Positions 1 to 6,863 of a DNA stretch of 7,920 nucleotides are shown one piece after another. The notes beneath the pieces are model-generated. The model was not told the DNA's origin and did no database searches. It worked only from the letters and a program-made list of their open reading frames with translations. Numbering within the stretch: the stretch's first letter is position 1; every line of letters starts with the position of its first letter. A program made the translations under genes and the position numbers. Origin of the DNA: Myxococcota bacterium (GTDB lineage Bacteria > Myxococcota > UBA4151); assembly GCA_028823075.1 (NCBI GenBank), contig JAPKCE010000073.1, forward strand, positions 1 to 7,920, in the 5' to 3' direction.

Positions 1-1059
1 CCGCTGATCGATGCTAGCTTTGAAGAGCGTATGGATTTGGTTCGTCGCGCCGATGCGGCAGCCCGTGCCGCCGACCCTCGTGTGGTTCAAGTTGAGGTCA
101 GCGTCGCTGAGTCGATGCGTATCATCCGTGTCGTTCGTGCTGATGGCCTGCGCGTAGACGACGAGCAGCCGATGCTGCGTTTTTCGATTCAGGTTGTGGT
201 TGACGACGGCCAACAACAGCAGCGCTCTATGGAGAGCGGCGGCGGGCGCAAGGGCCTTGAGTACTTTAACGAGGTTAGCCCTGAACTACACGCTCAACGT
301 GCTGTTAAAACAGCACTAACATTACTCGATGCGGTGCCTGCTCCTGCCGGCGAATATCCGGTTGTGCTGAAAGCCGGCGATTCGGGAATCTTACTGCATG
401 AGGCTGTCGGTCATGGGCTCGAGGCTGACTTCAATCGCAAAGGCACCAGTAACTATACCGGTCGTATCGGCAAGACCGTGGCATCGAAATTATGCACCGT
501 CGTCGACGACCCCAGCGTGCTCGGTGATCGCGGCGCAATCAACGTCGATGATGAGGGCAATACACCTCAAAAACGGGTACTCATCGACGGCGGTCAGCTT
601 GCCGGTTATATGCACGATTCCATCTCGGCGGCGCATTATGGCGCCAAGGCCGGAAGTGGTCGCCGCGAGAGCTTTCGCCACCTGCCCTTACCGCGCATGT
701 CCAACACCTACTTATTACCGGGTGAGCACAGTCACGATGAGATCGTCGCTTCGGTCAAGAAGGGGATCTATTGCGTCTCCTTCAGCGGTGGTCAGGTCAA
801 TATCTCCAACGGTGATTTCGTGTTTAGCACGACCGAGGCTTATCTCATCGAAGACGGTAAAATCACTGTACCTTTAAAAGATGTAAACCTTATCGGAAAC
901 GGTCCGGATGCGCTTGGTGCCGTCGACCGGGTCGGCGATGATTTTGCCCTCTCAGATGGACGCTGGACTTGTGGCAAAGACGGCCAAAGCGTGCCCGTTG
1001 GCGTGGGTATGCCGAGCATTCGAATCGCTAAAATGACCATAGGTGGGAGCCAATTATGA
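1..1059 (+). CDS. tldD: TldD metalloprotease, C-terminal part (5' end outside window)
   Basis: This is the catalytic subunit of the TldD-TldE heteromeric zinc protease, which in E. coli trims unfolded or modified peptides such as the microcin B17 precursor and the antitoxin CcdA. The frame is open from base 1, and the 10 codons before the first internal ATG (31) already match the family, so the true start lies upstream. 352 codons are visible, against about 480 for the E. coli protein. Bases 397-414 encode the metal motif HEAVGH, followed by GLEADFNRKGTS. Further family signatures are CTVVDDP, the RRESFRHLPLPRMSNTYLLPG stretch, GGQVNISNGDFVFSTTEAYLIE, and CGKDGQS near the end. The cysteine of that last motif (bases 970-972) corresponds to the third metal ligand described for E. 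coli TldD. The visible catalytic elements look intact. The stop overlaps the tldE start, so the two are translationally coupled. Confidence 0.96.
   Translation, partial: PLIDASFEERMDLVRRADAAARAADPRVVQVEVSVAESMRIIRVVRADGLRVDDEQPMLRFSIQVVVDDGQQQQRSMESGGGRKGLEYFNEVSPELHAQRAVKTALTLLDAVPAPAGEYPVVLKAGDSGILLHEAVGHGLEADFNRKGTSNYTGRIGKTVASKLCTVVDDPSVLGDRGAINVDDEGNTPQKRVLIDGGQLAGYMHDSISAAHYGAKAGSGRRESFRHLPLPRMSNTYLLPGEHSHDEIVASVKKGIYCVSFSGGQVNISNGDFVFSTTEAYLIEDGKITVPLKDVNLIGNGPDALGAVDRVGDDFALSDGRWTCGKDGQSVPVGVGMPSIRIAKMTIGGSQL
1041..1049 (+). promoter_or_regulatory. Ribosome binding site of tldE inside the end of tldD
   Basis: AGGTGGGAG ends six bases before the ATG at 1056. It supports that start, which gives the ATGA overlap with the tldD stop. 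This is the arrangement expected for translational coupling of two subunits of one complex. Confidence 0.7.
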
Positions 1060-2432
1060 GCTTTGATCCACAAGCCCAAGAAGAGCTCTTGTCGCAGCAT
1101 GCTGAGCAAATCCTCCAACGTGCTCAAGAACTCGGAGCCGATCAGGCAGAGGTTAGCTTAGCTCAGGGTAGCGAGTTTTCTTGTACCTACCGCGGCGACT
1201 CCTTGGATAAGCTTGAAGAGGCAGGAAGCGCTGGAATGGGCCTTCGTTTGTTCGTTGGTGGGCGCGTTGTTGCGGGGTCGTCGAGCGACATGCGCCCGGC
1301 GGTTATCGACGGGCTTATCGGCGACCTTCTCGAAGCCGCCCCCCATGTTGATGTTGATGAATACAATACCTTGGCTCCAGCGGACGCCCTTGACGGCGTG
1401 GTTGCGGATATGGGGATTTTTGATCCGGCAACAGCCGCTCAAAAAGCGCCTGAGCGCTTGGCTTTGGCACATCAAGCCGAGCTCGCCGTGCGTTCTCATG
1501 ATCAGCGTATTAGTGCCACCGACGGTGCCTGTTTTGGCGCTGCCTATTCGACCTCGGTGACCGTTGCCTCGAACGGCTTACGTCGCGCCGTCACAGGGGG
1601 CTGGCAGAGCCTCAGTGCCGATGCGATTTGCGACGACGCCGAGGGTAAAAAACGTAACGGTTCTTATTGGTCGGCGACGCGCAAATTAGATGCCTTAAAG
1701 TCGGCCGATGAAGTGGGAGCAGAAGCGGCTCGTCGGGCGATTTCACGCATCGGCGCGAGCAAACCTAACACGGGGCGCTACCCGGTCGTCTTTTCGCGAG
1801 AAGCGGCACCCGCTCTTATCGGCCTGCTCGCAAGCTGTGCGACCGCCACGGCCTTGTGGCGAAAACGCAGTTATCTGATCGGGCGCATCGGTCAATCCAT
1901 CGCCAGTGATCTCGTCACCTTGATCGATGACCCTTTGCTCCCAGGCCTACTCGCCTCCTCGTCGGTGGACGGCGAAGGGCGAGAGCGCAGGCGCAACGTG
2001 CTTGTCGAAGGCGGTCAATTAAAAATGTTCTTGGCGGCGCAATATGGCGCCAACCGGACTGGGCTTGCACCCACGAGCAGCGCCACGCGCCCCATGGCGG
2101 GTCGCCCGGGCGAGGGTACGACCAACTTTTATATGCAAGCGGGCAGCATGAGCCCCGAGGCGCTGATCGCCGAAACAGGCGAAGGAATTTACGTCGAGGG
2201 CACCATTGGTTTTGGCTTCAATGCGCTTACCGGGGATTTTAGTCGCGGCGCTTACGGGCGTATGATCCGCGGCGGTAAACTCGCCGAGCCGATCGCTGAG
2301 TTTACCGTATCATCGAGTTTTGATGATCTGTTCGGCGGAATTAGTGCGATCGCCGACGATCTGATTTGGGACCGCAGCAGCGCCTGTCCTACTCTGAGAG
2401 TCAGTGAGATGGCCATCGGCGGCCTAGGGTGA
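1056..2432 (+). CDS. tldE: TldE/PmbA, partner subunit of the TldD protease
   Basis: TldE (PmbA) is the partner of TldD; the two form a heteromeric cytoplasmic peptidase in which TldD carries the metal. At 458 residues it is close to the 450 of E. coli PmbA. The N-terminal domain has the family pattern GADQAEVSLAQG and GMGLRLFVGGRV. In the C-terminal domain, where TldD has HExxxH, this protein reads REAAPALIGLLASC with no metal ligands, followed by LWRKRSYLIGRIGQSIASD, TLIDDP, VDGEGRERRRNVLVEGGQL, TNFYMQAGSMSPE, GFNALTGDFSRGAYGRMI and ISAIADDL, and it ends in the SEMAIGG motif. Loss of the metal site is normal for TldE, not decay. The gene follows tldD with a 4-base overlap, and its 3' end overlaps the opposite-strand lipoprotein gene by 9 bases. 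I see no peptide substrate gene nearby, so the cellular substrate is unknown. Confidence 0.95.
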   Translation: MSFDPQAQEELLSQHAEQILQRAQELGADQAEVSLAQGSEFSCTYRGDSLDKLEEAGSAGMGLRLFVGGRVVAGSSSDMRPAVIDGLIGDLLEAAPHVDVDEYNTLAPADALDGVVADMGIFDPATAAQKAPERLALAHQAELAVRSHDQRISATDGACFGAAYSTSVTVASNGLRRAVTGGWQSLSADAICDDAEGKKRNGSYWSATRKLDALKSADEVGAEAARRAISRIGASKPNTGRYPVVFSREAAPALIGLLASCATATALWRKRSYLIGRIGQSIASDLVTLIDDPLLPGLLASSSVDGEGRERRRNVLVEGGQLKMFLAAQYGANRTGLAPTSSATRPMAGRPGEGTTNFYMQAGSMSPEALIAETGEGIYVEGTIGFGFNALTGDFSRGAYGRMIRGGKLAEPIAEFTVSSSFDDLFGGISAIADDLIWDRSSACPTLRVSEMAIGGLG

Positions 2433-5177
2433 AATAGCGCCCGGCGCTTCCTGAGCGGAACCAAAGTTTCGCCCAAGCTGCCCACGATCGTTTTGTCCCC
2501 AGCAAAAGACGCGCTCATCAATGAGTTGAGCGCAACTAAATTGTTTACCGACGCTCAAGGTCGCCACCGGTAGCGGTAAGGGCACCTGGGCTCCGGGCTC
2601 GCTGCGAATACCCGAATCACCGATACCGAGCGCTCCTCGACTATTATCTCCCCAACAAAAGACTCGCCCGTAGGCATCGAGGGCACAGACGTGACTATCG
2701 CCGATCTTCAAATCGATGATCGTTGTTAGGTTGCTCACTTGGCCCCACGTTCGAGCGCATTCATCGCCGCACTGCCCATTACCGCCTCGTCCGAGACGTC
2801 CTTTTCCGGCGCTGCCGCGGCAGCGAACTTGCCCCTCTTCAATCAAACAGGTGATCTCGCTGCCGACAGCGACTCGCAGCGAGGCAGTTTGGCTGATGTT
2901 TATTAGGTATTCGTAGGAGTTATCATCATCATCGATCTGGGAAAGTCTGTTGCTGCCGGCACAATACACGCCCGATGCGCTCTCGATACAGTAATGCTCT
3001 GCGCCGATGGCGACGCGGGTCGGGGCTTGATCGGCTGCGAGGGGTGTTATCTGGCCAAAGGATTCGCGCTCGGTCATTGTCCCCATGCAGAACAAGTTCC
3101 CCGCCATGACGACGCAGCTTGCATTACCGCCAGCGCTTAAGCTGCTCGCGCCAGCACGCCAAACCTGATTGTGATAAGTTAGGAAGCGGGCGCTAGCAAA
3201 CAGTTGGCCTTCTGCGGAGCGCCCAAAGCAGTGGCTCGTATTTTCGCTGATCAGGCAGCTATGAGAGGCGCCAGCCGCGACGCTGATAATTACGCCTTCA
3301 ATCGCCATTATTTCAGGTCTTACTATTGGCTCGCTACCCCGGGCGCTTCCGTCGACTTGGGACGATTGATTGTCACCCCAGCAACTTACCTGCCCGCCGA
3401 TAAGCGCGCAGTTGTGGCCGTCGCCGCTCGCCAGGGTCTGTGGCCAGAGTAGTTGGCATTGGCTGCAAAGGCTGTTGTCGTCGCCAAAGTCGCAAGCCTC
3501 AAACCCGGCATCATCGGGCTGTAGATCTCTGCGCAGTAGACCGTCACCGCAACGCGCTACTTGGCAGGCGTTGCTGCAGGCGTCGCCGTTATAACGGTTG
3601 CCGTCGTCGCAGCTTTCTTCGTCGTCGACCTGCCCGTTGCCGCAGGCCGAGCTTGCGGCGCGGCGTCGCTCGATTCGAAAGCGCTCGCCAAAGCCGGCTG
3701 CGCTGCCCGATCTCGTGCTTATCTCATCGCCTTCGGTGTTGGCATCACCCGTGTTTTGCAGAACAACATTGTATTTCGATTGGCCATCAAAAGCATTGTC
3801 GCTGATGCGCAACAAAGGGGTGACCTGAGCTTCTTCATGCTGGCTTTGGGCTAAATCGACGAGAATCCCGGCCAGGCCCGTCCCCCTTAGTTCATTGCCG
3901 TGAATGTGGATGCGCGGTGAGTCCAGCGCGGCGATACCAAAGCCGTTCGCCGGAGCGTGGGCGCCGCCCTGGGCAAGGCTTCGGACTTTGTCGATATGGT
4001 TGCCTTGGATGTTGGTTTCGCTGAGCACGCCGATCAGTTCAATGCCGGAAGCCAAGACTCCTTCGATGATGTTGTCGCGGATTTCGAGGGTGCTTTCGGC
4101 GTTCATATCTTGAATCAGCACGCCGCGCTCAGCGCTCGCCGAGACGATGTTTCTTTTTAAGGTCCAGGAGCCTTGGTTAGCATCTAGAAAAACACCAAAG
4201 CGCCCACTGTTGTCGATGGCGTTACGCTCAACGCTGCTGGCATCAGCAGAACCTGAGCCTTGCGAGAAAACTCCGTCACCGCCCAGCGGGCCGAGAAAAT
4301 GGTTGTCGCCGATGATGATGCCCGAGAGCTGTCCGATTAGGCTAACCCCGTTGCCGCCAATGCGATTAAAACGGTTGCCTTGAATCGCTAAAGGAGCGTC
4401 ATTACTCGAGAATACACCGTCACCGCCGAGCGGTCCGAGGAAGTGGTTGTCGCCAATTATCACCCCGGATACGCTCGCTTTGGTGCCGAGGCTGCGCAGT
4501 CCGTTGCCCGAGATTTCTGCAAAGCGGTTGCCCGTTATGCGCATCGTTCCTTCAAGCTCGTCACTAAAGACACCGTCGCCGCCGAGAGGGCCTAAAAAGT
4601 GATTATCACCGATGATCACCCCGCTCAGCGCATCGAGCGCCACCGCGTGGCCGGCAGCGAGACCGAATTGACTGTCTTCCAGCAGCAAGTCGCCACCGGC
4701 AACCGCTAAGGCATCACCCGCCGGGTTCTTAAAGGAATTAGTTTTAAGTTGCGCTGAGACGGCATGGTCGAGCCGCAGCCCGGCCTCGAAGTTAATGCGA
4801 GCAATGCGCAACTGGCTCCCCTGTGCACCTTGCCATAGCCCCCCAACGACCACCGCATCACAGCCACCGACCAGGGTAAAATCAACACCGTTTGGAAGAC
4901 TCGCTGCAGGGTAGGAACCCCCGGCGGGGAGCAGGGCATAACGCTTTCCTGGGCTCAACCCAGCGAACATTACGTCGAGGTTATCGCTCGGGTTAAAGTT
5001 GATAATCTCACCGCCTCCGTCGGCCAGTTCCTTAATCCAAGGGTGGTTATCAACGTCGCAAGAAGCGCCCACATTTGGAGGGGCGCCCCCGGGGCTATCG
5101 TCCTCGAGATTATTGCGCATGTCGTCGCTCGAACACGCTGCGAAAAGTGTCAGGACGATAAAAAGTGTCGGCTTCAT
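2424..5177 (-). CDS. Large surface lipoprotein: beta-helix, Cys-rich module, seven RCC1-like repeats
   Basis: I do not recognise a named orthologue; the architecture of this 917-residue protein is readable. Residues 1-15 form a short hydrophobic signal ending FAAC, a plausible lipobox with C15 as the lipidated cysteine (Phe at -3 is less usual than Leu), and the mature end starts CSSDD. Residues about 100-475 are a right-handed parallel beta-helix rich in GDN, GNRF and GNGV turns, including three near-identical 20-residue rungs at 186-205, 238-257 and 286-305. Residues 512-577 hold eight cysteines in a DUF4215 / Myxococcus cysteine-rich pattern (CGNGQVDDEESCDDGN, then GDACSNAC). Residues about 581-917 contain seven RCC1-like units, each with a Cys pair and a CxG turn (for example CWGDNSRGALG), predicting a closed propeller. 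It is probably anchored on the cell surface or outer membrane and binds or displays something; no catalytic residues are evident. ATG 5177 is the only ATG before the upstream in-frame stop, and no Shine-Dalgarno precedes it. Confidence 0.85.
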   Translation of the reverse strand: MKPTLFIVLTLFAACSSDDMRNNLEDDSPGGAPPNVGASCDVDNHPWIKELADGGGEIINFNPSDNLDVMFAGLSPGKRYALLPAGGSYPAASLPNGVDFTLVGGCDAVVVGGLWQGAQGSQLRIARINFEAGLRLDHAVSAQLKTNSFKNPAGDALAVAGGDLLLEDSQFGLAAGHAVALDALSGVIIGDNHFLGPLGGDGVFSDELEGTMRITGNRFAEISGNGLRSLGTKASVSGVIIGDNHFLGPLGGDGVFSSNDAPLAIQGNRFNRIGGNGVSLIGQLSGIIIGDNHFLGPLGGDGVFSQGSGSADASSVERNAIDNSGRFGVFLDANQGSWTLKRNIVSASAERGVLIQDMNAESTLEIRDNIIEGVLASGIELIGVLSETNIQGNHIDKVRSLAQGGAHAPANGFGIAALDSPRIHIHGNELRGTGLAGILVDLAQSQHEEAQVTPLLRISDNAFDGQSKYNVVLQNTGDANTEGDEISTRSGSAAGFGERFRIERRRAASSACGNGQVDDEESCDDGNRYNGDACSNACQVARCGDGLLRRDLQPDDAGFEACDFGDDNSLCSQCQLLWPQTLASGDGHNCALIGGQVSCWGDNQSSQVDGSARGSEPIVRPEIMAIEGVIISVAAGASHSCLISENTSHCFGRSAEGQLFASARFLTYHNQVWRAGASSLSAGGNASCVVMAGNLFCMGTMTERESFGQITPLAADQAPTRVAIGAEHYCIESASGVYCAGSNRLSQIDDDDNSYEYLINISQTASLRVAVGSEITCLIEEGQVRCRGSAGKGRLGRGGNGQCGDECARTWGQVSNLTTIIDLKIGDSHVCALDAYGRVFCWGDNSRGALGIGDSGIRSEPGAQVPLPLPVATLSVGKQFSCAQLIDERVFCWGQNDRGQLGRNFGSAQEAPGAISP
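2427..3437 (-). other. Seven-unit RCC1-like propeller domain with one Cys pair per unit
   Basis: Residues 581-917 of the lipoprotein. Cysteine pairs 9 or 10 residues apart recur at 590/599, 641/650, 688/697, 730/739, 777/786, 831/841 and 882/892, with 42 to 54 residues between units. The second Cys of each pair is followed by a residue and Gly (CWG, CFG, CMG, CAG, CRG, CWG, CWG). Seven units match the seven blades of RCC1 folds. The Cys pairs suggest one disulfide per blade, consistent with export. A further pair, C803/C807, sits in an insertion of unit five. Confidence 0.75.
3447..3644 (-). other. Cysteine-rich DUF4215-like module
   Basis: Residues 512-577 of the lipoprotein, with cysteines at 512, 523, 534, 538, 543, 562, 571 and 574. 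The first half follows the known pattern CGNG, then ExCDDGN, GDxCSxxC, found in many exported myxobacterial proteins. The second half (CGDGLLRR onward, ending CDFGDDNSLCSQC) is a degenerate second copy. It lies between the beta-helix and the propeller and probably acts as a disulfide-stabilised spacer. Confidence 0.75.
4263..4322 (-). repeat. Beta-helix rung repeat, copy 3 of 3
   Basis: Encodes residues 286-305, starting 48 residues after copy 2. It differs from the other copies by one conservative change (Val to Ile at the second position). It also differs from copy 2 at 9 synonymous codons and from copy 1 at 13. Confidence 0.9.
4407..4466 (-). repeat. Beta-helix rung repeat, copy 2 of 3
   Basis: Encodes residues 238-257, the same 20 amino acids as copy 1 and starting 52 residues after it. 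A diverged rung of the form ITGNRF / SGNGL lies between the two copies. Confidence 0.9.
4563..4622 (-). repeat. Beta-helix rung repeat, copy 1 of 3
   Basis: Encodes residues 186-205, beginning GVIIGDNHF and ending GGDGVFS. The amino acids are identical to copy 2, but 13 of the 20 codons differ synonymously. Confidence 0.9.
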
Positions 5178-5291
5178 GGATATTATATGCCGCTTTCTTG
5201 TGATTATGCCCAGCGGGCGTAGCCTTCAGATGAATTTCTATGGCCTAGATGCCGGGAGAATCAACTGATCAGCCAGGTTGGAAAATTACTG
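5178..5291. other. Divergent intergenic region
   Basis: These 114 bases separate the lipoprotein gene (minus) from the membrane-anchored gene (plus). They hold the TATAAT box next to the lipoprotein start and candidate ribosome sites for the plus gene (GGGAGA at 5254-5259, AGGTTGGA at 5275-5282). I see no operator-like palindrome, riboswitch or small RNA gene here. Confidence 0.6.
5182..5187 (-). promoter_or_regulatory. Perfect -10 box (TATAAT) for the lipoprotein gene
   Basis: Read on the minus strand, TATAAT is followed by ATCC and then the ATG at 5177. A start site at normal spacing would fall on or within a base or two of the start codon, predicting a leaderless or nearly leaderless transcript. 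No good -35 box is seen 16-18 bases upstream, so an alternative sigma factor, an activator or chance remain possible. The same divergent gap must also hold the promoter of the plus-strand gene at 5292, for which I see no clear boxes. Confidence 0.45.
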
Positions 5292-5882
5292 TTGGCGCAA
5301 GATGAAGCGACTACGAAGCGTGTAGCTGCCAGCTTAAAGCGTGTTTTTGTAGGTGATTCGACCTTCCGCGGGGATGGTTTACGGCGCATTTGGCATCGTG
5401 GAGAGAACACCACTGATGTGGTGTCGTGGGTCGACCGCCAAGGTCAGATTATGCGTCAAGAGTTTACCTTTGGCGGTCTGGTCGTGCGCTGGGAGCGTGG
5501 TCGCGGGGTCGTTTCGGGCGCCGAGACGGGTGGCGGCGAGCATTCCATGCCGGCAGCGCGTACGATTGAGGATTGGGGCGACAACAGTGAGTTGTTTTCA
5601 GCCGCTTTTACCTTGCTCTGCCAGGTTCCTCAGAGCGATTTCTATCTGCGCCATCTGATGCATCATCTGGCAGATCTCGTCGGTGAAGAACCGCCGCGCG
5701 ATCGTGACACCACTCAAGGCGAAGTGACTATGACTCATATCCTCAACTCACGGTCGATAGAGCAACGGTGGGGGCTCGACGAAAAAGAAGAGCCTGAGAG
5801 CCATTTTGCCCTTTGGTTGGTTGTCGCTGTTTTGGGGATAACGCTTTTTATTGGTGCGTTCTGGTATGTCGTCACCCATTGA
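5292..5882 (+). CDS. Unrecognised protein with a single C-terminal membrane anchor
   Basis: I do not recognise the family of this 196-residue protein. Residues 1-20 look helical. Residues about 30-78 are likely beta-rich (DVVSWVDRQGQIMRQEF, GGLVVRWERGRGVVSG). Residues 99-130 look helical and include the histidine-rich YLRHLMHHLADL, and 131-170 are charged and probably flexible. Residues 172-194 form one strongly hydrophobic segment ending two residues from the C-terminus. There is no signal peptide, so a tail-anchored protein with its bulk in the cytoplasm is likely. The start is TTG at 5292, with AGGTTGGA upstream as a weak ribosome site. No ATG or GTG lies in frame between the stop at 5220 and this TTG. 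A CTG at 5265 preceded by GGGAGA would add nine residues (LISQVGKLL) continuous with the first helix and cannot be excluded. It is 33 bases upstream of the amidotransferase gene on the same strand, so co-transcription is likely. Confidence 0.75.
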   Translation: MAQDEATTKRVAASLKRVFVGDSTFRGDGLRRIWHRGENTTDVVSWVDRQGQIMRQEFTFGGLVVRWERGRGVVSGAETGGGEHSMPAARTIEDWGDNSELFSAAFTLLCQVPQSDFYLRHLMHHLADLVGEEPPRDRDTTQGEVTMTHILNSRSIEQRWGLDEKEEPESHFALWLVVAVLGITLFIGAFWYVVTH

Positions 5883-5915
5883 TCCTAACCACAGCCTTGT
5901 TTAGGGTACGTTACC

Positions 5916-6863
5916 ATGTGTCGACTTTTCGGGTTTCGTAGCGCCGTTAATATCGGTGTTCATCATAGTTTGGTGCTCGCCGAGAATGCGCTGGCCTTGC
6001 AGAGCCACAGCAATCCCGACGGCTGGGGCATCGGTTTTTTTGAGGGCGATCAACCTTTGATTCGCCGCGGCGTCTCAAAGGCCATAGGCGATGGTGACTT
6101 TTCTCGCCTTGCGCGCTTTGTGCGCAGCCACGCGGTAATCGCTCATGTGCGCCTGGGGACCATCGGCGGCAACTGCCTTGAAAATACCCACCCCTTTGGC
6201 TTTGGCCCGTGGATCTTCGCTCATAACGGCAGCCTGCGGCAGATGCACTTGTACGAAGAGGCGCTGTTGCAATCTATCGATCCTGACTTACGCAGTTTTC
6301 TACGCGGCGAGACCGACTCAGAGCGTTGCTTTTATGTGTTTTTAACTGAGCTTCGACGTCTGGGTGCTGATCTTAACCAGCAGGCGCCCGGGCGTTTAGC
6401 GCTGGATGCGATGGCCGCTACTTTGGCTTGCGTGGTGGCGCTTGCAAAACAGTATAACGCTGAGCCGCCGGGGATTAATTTCATCGCTACCGATGGGCGT
6501 TCCATGGCCGCGGCTCGGCTTGGTCGAGGACTTTTTTTCTCCACTCAAAAACATTATTGTGAAAAAATGCATGAATGCTCGCGCTGGCGAGAAGGTGAGG
6601 AACTCCCTTGCATGCACCCCTTGCGAGCCGCCGAGGTCAACCATCTACTGATCTCCTCCGAGCGTATTTCAGCTGAGGATATTTGGGAGCCTTTGGCGGA
6701 AGGCGAACTCGTCGGAATCGACGATAGTTTCCGCTTTATTCGGGAACCTGCGCTTAGCGAAGCCACGTCAGTTCTCGATGAGCGTTATGCTGATTATTAT
6801 CCGGTTGATGGGCAAGATGCCCTTCACGAAGCGCTCAGTGACGGCGCAGGGCGCGCAGGCTAA
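5916..6863 (+). CDS. Class II glutamine amidotransferase, YafJ type
   Basis: This is an N-terminal-nucleophile glutamine amidotransferase of the GATase_4 / YafJ group, relatives of EgtC and yeast Dug3. The protein starts MCRLFGF, so Cys2 becomes the N-terminal nucleophile after methionine removal. Other active-site signatures are SHSNPDGWGIGFF (31-42), AHVRLGT with R79 as the glutamine-binding arginine, HNGS (103-106) with the oxyanion-hole Asn-Gly, and ETDSE (132-136). The domain fills most of the 315 residues, compared with about 255 for E. coli YafJ; the extra length is mainly a C-terminal tail. No synthase or synthetase domain is fused, so it probably acts as a stand-alone hydrolase of glutamine or a gamma-glutamyl compound, or feeds an unidentified partner. 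No ergothioneine or glutathione genes are visible, which leaves the substrate open. ATG 5916 is fixed by the Cys2 requirement, and AGGG at 5903-5906 gives a modest ribosome site. The 3' end overlaps the opposite-strand GH57 gene by 29 bases. Confidence 0.93.
   Translation: MCRLFGFRSAVNIGVHHSLVLAENALALQSHSNPDGWGIGFFEGDQPLIRRGVSKAIGDGDFSRLARFVRSHAVIAHVRLGTIGGNCLENTHPFGFGPWIFAHNGSLRQMHLYEEALLQSIDPDLRSFLRGETDSERCFYVFLTELRRLGADLNQQAPGRLALDAMAATLACVVALAKQYNAEPPGINFIATDGRSMAAARLGRGLFFSTQKHYCEKMHECSRWREGEELPCMHPLRAAEVNHLLISSERISAEDIWEPLAEGELVGIDDSFRFIREPALSEATSVLDERYADYYPVDGQDALHEALSDGAGRAG

Noticed and set aside
1..2432. TldD-TldE as part of a modified-peptide (RiPP) cluster
   Set aside because: No short precursor-like gene, cyclodehydratase, radical SAM enzyme or transporter is visible in the window. 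TldD-TldE also occurs widely as a housekeeping pair.
2436..2448. Small inverted repeat AGCGC-CCG-GCGCT just after tldE
   Set aside because: Only five base pairs, with no T run on the plus strand and only a short ATTTC on the minus strand. It sits inside the coding end of the lipoprotein gene, so it is not supported as a terminator.
2923..2933. TCATCATCATC micro-repeat
   Set aside because: It simply encodes the Asp run (DDDD) in propeller unit four. It is too short to call a repeat element.
3204..3854. Several open frames on the plus strand within the lipoprotein gene
   Set aside because: They are opposite-strand shadows: the minus frame has clear repeat and Cys-rich domain content through the whole stretch, while the plus frames give arginine/alanine-rich or low-complexity proteins with no family pattern.
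4999..5268. Plus-strand open frame running across the lipoprotein start and into the intergenic region
   Set aside because: Most of it is antisense to the lipoprotein N-terminus and it resembles no family. Its end in the intergenic region does not connect to the gene at 5292, which is in another frame.
5916..6863. Amidotransferase domain of GlmS, PurF or asparagine synthetase
   Set aside because: Those carry a second catalytic domain of several hundred residues. This protein ends soon after the amidotransferase domain, and its MCRLFGF start and NPDGWGIG motif fit the YafJ group better.
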